Below are positions 20,791 to 22,631 of a DNA stretch of 22,631 nt, piece after piece. The translations under genes and the position numbers were made by a program. The first letter of the stretch is position 1. Each line of letters begins with the position of its first letter. The notes beneath the pieces were generated by a model. That model was not told the origin of the DNA, made no database searches, and saw only the letters and a program-made list of their open reading frames with translations. Source of the DNA: an uncultured bacterium (lineage in GTDB: Bacteria; Bacillota; Clostridia; Peptostreptococcales; Anaerovoracaceae); contig CAJMLL010000040.1 in NCBI GenBank assembly GCA_905214225.1, forward strand, positions 1 to 22,631, written 5' to 3'.

Positions 20791-22515
20791 TTATTTTACC
20801 TTTGCCTTTGCGGTATTGGAGGATGTACCCCAGAGTTCACCGCTGGTGATGGATTTATAGGCTCTTACCTTGTAATAGTAAGTTTTGCCCTTCTTCAGGC
20901 CCTTGTTGGTCCAGGAAGCGGTGGATGCCTTTGTAATAGTCTTTACCTTTGCATATTTTCCGCCCTTGGTCTTGCGGTAAACGCGGTAGCCGGTTACGTT
21001 GCTCTGCAGTGCAGTCCAGCTGAGCTTGACATAGCGCTTTCCTGCCTTGGCTTTCAGGTTCATGACTTTTGCCGGTGCAGTCAGCGTGCTTCCCTGAGAA
21101 GCGGCCTGTGCCTGTGCAATCTTCAGCTGAGCCTGAGCGTCAGCAAGGTCTTTCTTCAGCTGTGTGATCTGGCGGGCAGAATCATTGGATGTGTTCTGTG
21201 CGCTTGAAGCAGATGCCTGCGCCTGTGCGAGCTGAGATTTCAGAGATGCGATCTCATTCTTCAGGTTTGCGATCGTCTGTGCAGCCGGCTGAACGCTGTC
21301 GCCTGCCTTGATGGTTGTGCCGTCTACGGTGACTGTGCCGTTATTATTTGCATCATTGACGATTTTCGCGTTCGCACCAGTCAGGCTGACACTTCCTTTT
21401 GTGACGGTCACGGTGTTGGAGGAATCCTCGGCAGCCTTTGCGATGGCATCCTGACCGACAGCGTATGTGGTCGTGGAGCCGTTAGTGACAGTAGCTGTTG
21501 CTGCTTTATCGGTCAGATTGGCAGTAGGAAGTGATTTGAATGTACCACCGGAGATAAATTTTGTATTGTTTGTTTTCTCTTTAACCATATCTTTAATGCC
21601 AGTAAAGTCACCGTCTGTTACAGATACAGTTCCCGGATTAGAATACACACCTAAGAAATTCGAACCAGAATACTTTCCTCCATTGACGGTCAGCTTCCCA
21701 GACGCATGATTATTATAGCTGCCATTATAGACTACTGAATATGCATCGTCAGTAAATGTACCTCCATTGATTGTCGCAGTGTTCCAATTCATGACAGCAC
21801 ACTGTGTTGTATTAGAGAATGTACCGTTGTCGATTGTCAGGTCTCCGCCTTCATCGTTTTTGATTGTATTTATGCCACCAGAGAATGTACCGCCTTTAAT
21901 GGTTAATTGTGGAGCTTCAGCGTTATTTCCGGTAGTGTGATCCGTTGAATAACTATAGTATCCGTTTTCGATCAAACTGGAGAAGTTTCCGTTCTGATTT
22001 ACGGAAGCATCGTCAATAGTCATATTTCCGTGGTTTACAATGTTGTAGTACGTATTCTTCTCTGTGCCAGAGGCAGGGTTTTCTCCAGTTTCTTTACTTC
22101 GAGTGATCTTAACCCCACCCTTAATGGTTACAATGCCATTGTTAAAGATTGCTGCCTTTTGATGAGACACATTATCGATCGTTCCCTTAGTTGAGGAGCT
22201 GTCCGTAATTGTCAGTGCTCCGCCGTTTTCTACTGTAATTGTGTGTTCGCTAGAAGCGTTTGTCAGTGTCTTTCCGTTTAAATCTAAGGTTGCAGTAACC
22301 CCGTTTTTTACAGTAAGGTTTTTTGCGAGATTATTTGTCAGCGTATATGTTTTGCTTTCCAACTTACCATTGTCAGGAATTGCTGTTCCTGTAGTTGTTT
22401 GTGAGCTAGATGTAGGTGCAGCATTGCCGGTTGTCTCCGCAAACGCCATGGCCGGCATGAATGCAACGGTCATTACGGCCGCCAGTCCGAGGACGGCGAG
22501 TTTCTTCTTTACCAT
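20791..22515 (-). CDS. Secreted beta-helix / coiled-coil / fibronectin type III protein
   Basis: This 574-residue protein is exported. A signal peptide with three Lys and a hydrophobic core ends in AMAFA before Glu 27. Residues of about 50-345 are Gly/Thr/Asn-rich with recurrent GGTF, GTFSN and LTI(D/K)(N/G)G units, the pattern of a right-handed beta-helix. About 410-472 is an Ala/Gln/Leu-rich coiled coil (TIANLKNEIASLKSQL and QITQLKKDLADAQAQL). The last 95 residues (about 480-574) are one fibronectin type III domain, with VKLSWTALQSNVTGYRVYR and KKGKTYYYKVRAY. I see no LPxTG, lipobox or membrane anchor, so it is released or held non-covalently. ATG 22515 is preferred because AAGGAGAG lies just upstream; the frame extends 69 bases further without such a site. 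The substrate or role is unknown; adhesion or matrix binding are guesses from architecture. Nothing recognisable lies in 22516-22631. Confidence 0.8.
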   Translation of the reverse strand: MVKKKLAVLGLAAVMTVAFMPAMAFAETTGNAAPTSSSQTTTGTAIPDNGKLESKTYTLTNNLAKNLTVKNGVTATLDLNGKTLTNASSEHTITVENGGALTITDSSSTKGTIDNVSHQKAAIFNNGIVTIKGGVKITRSKETGENPASGTEKNTYYNIVNHGNMTIDDASVNQNGNFSSLIENGYYSYSTDHTTGNNAEAPQLTIKGGTFSGGINTIKNDEGGDLTIDNGTFSNTTQCAVMNWNTATINGGTFTDDAYSVVYNGSYNNHASGKLTVNGGKYSGSNFLGVYSNPGTVSVTDGDFTGIKDMVKEKTNNTKFISGGTFKSLPTANLTDKAATATVTNGSTTTYAVGQDAIAKAAEDSSNTVTVTKGSVSLTGANAKIVNDANNNGTVTVDGTTIKAGDSVQPAAQTIANLKNEIASLKSQLAQAQASASSAQNTSNDSARQITQLKKDLADAQAQLKIAQAQAASQGSTLTAPAKVMNLKAKAGKRYVKLSWTALQSNVTGYRVYRKTKGGKYAKVKTITKASTASWTNKGLKKGKTYYYKVRAYKSITSGELWGTSSNTAKAKVK

Positions 22516-22631
22516 AATTCTCTCCTTAATAATGTAAATCAAATCATAATATAGGTGATAGAGGTGCTGTTTTGCCTGCGCCAAGGATTCTGAACAGCAT
22601 CAAACAGAACGCCCGGCCAGAAGCGCGGGAG

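Noticed and set aside
20619..20849. Small + strand open frame in the right-hand intergenic region
   Set aside because: No ribosome site, runs through the terminator hairpin and into the convergent gene, and its composition is not protein-like.

Overview
The window looks like a chromosomal segment of a low-to-mid GC anaerobic Firmicute (class Clostridia is my best guess). Reasons: strong AAGGAG/GGAGG ribosome binding sites, consensus TTGACA/TATAAT-type promoters, a lipoprotein ThiY, separate FchA and FolD proteins, CDP-alditol (teichoic-acid-type) polymer genes, and a secreted protein of coiled coil plus fibronectin type III. This placement is inference; there is no rRNA or marker gene. I see no tRNA, rRNA, IS element, phage gene or CRISPR array.

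Region 1 (1-3390, + strand): a thiamin-precursor uptake operon. A consensus promoter leads into a TPP riboswitch and an intrinsic terminator, followed by a small thiamin-binding-family protein and an ABC importer of ThiX, ThiY and ThiZ type for a pyrimidine precursor. A bidirectional terminator (3333-3385) separates it from the next block.

Region 2 (3449-14178, - strand, transcribed right to left): a tightly packed nine-gene operon for an alditol-phosphate cell-surface polymer. In transcription order: an acyltransferase-3/CDP-alditol phosphotransferase fusion, a zinc alcohol-phosphate dehydrogenase, a ribulose-phosphate-epimerase-like protein, a CDP-alditol phosphotransferase, an IspD/TarI-type cytidylyltransferase, a second CDP-alditol phosphotransferase, a second IspD-type cytidylyltransferase, an SDR reductase/epimerase and a polysaccharide pyruvyl transferase. 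The simplest reading is two precursor modules making two different CDP-alditols (epimerase-dehydrogenase-cytidylyltransferase and SDR-cytidylyltransferase), three phosphotransferase domains, and two decorating activities (O-acylation, pyruvylation). No export system or sugar glycosyltransferase lies in the window.

Region 3 (14389-20295, + strand): a probable operon of an AI-2E-family membrane protein, FchA-type cyclohydrolase, a FolD-family protein, a threonine-synthase-like protein and a MATE exporter. The FolD lacks the cyclohydrolase lysine and its partner glutamine, which fits a division of labour with FchA. The threonine-synthase-like protein lacks the PLP lysine and several other active-site motifs while keeping the overall family sequence; it is the most surprising protein here.

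Region 4 (20296-22631): a gene-poor stretch with two GC-rich hairpins, then a - strand gene for a secreted beta-helix/coiled-coil/Fn3 protein with its own terminator.
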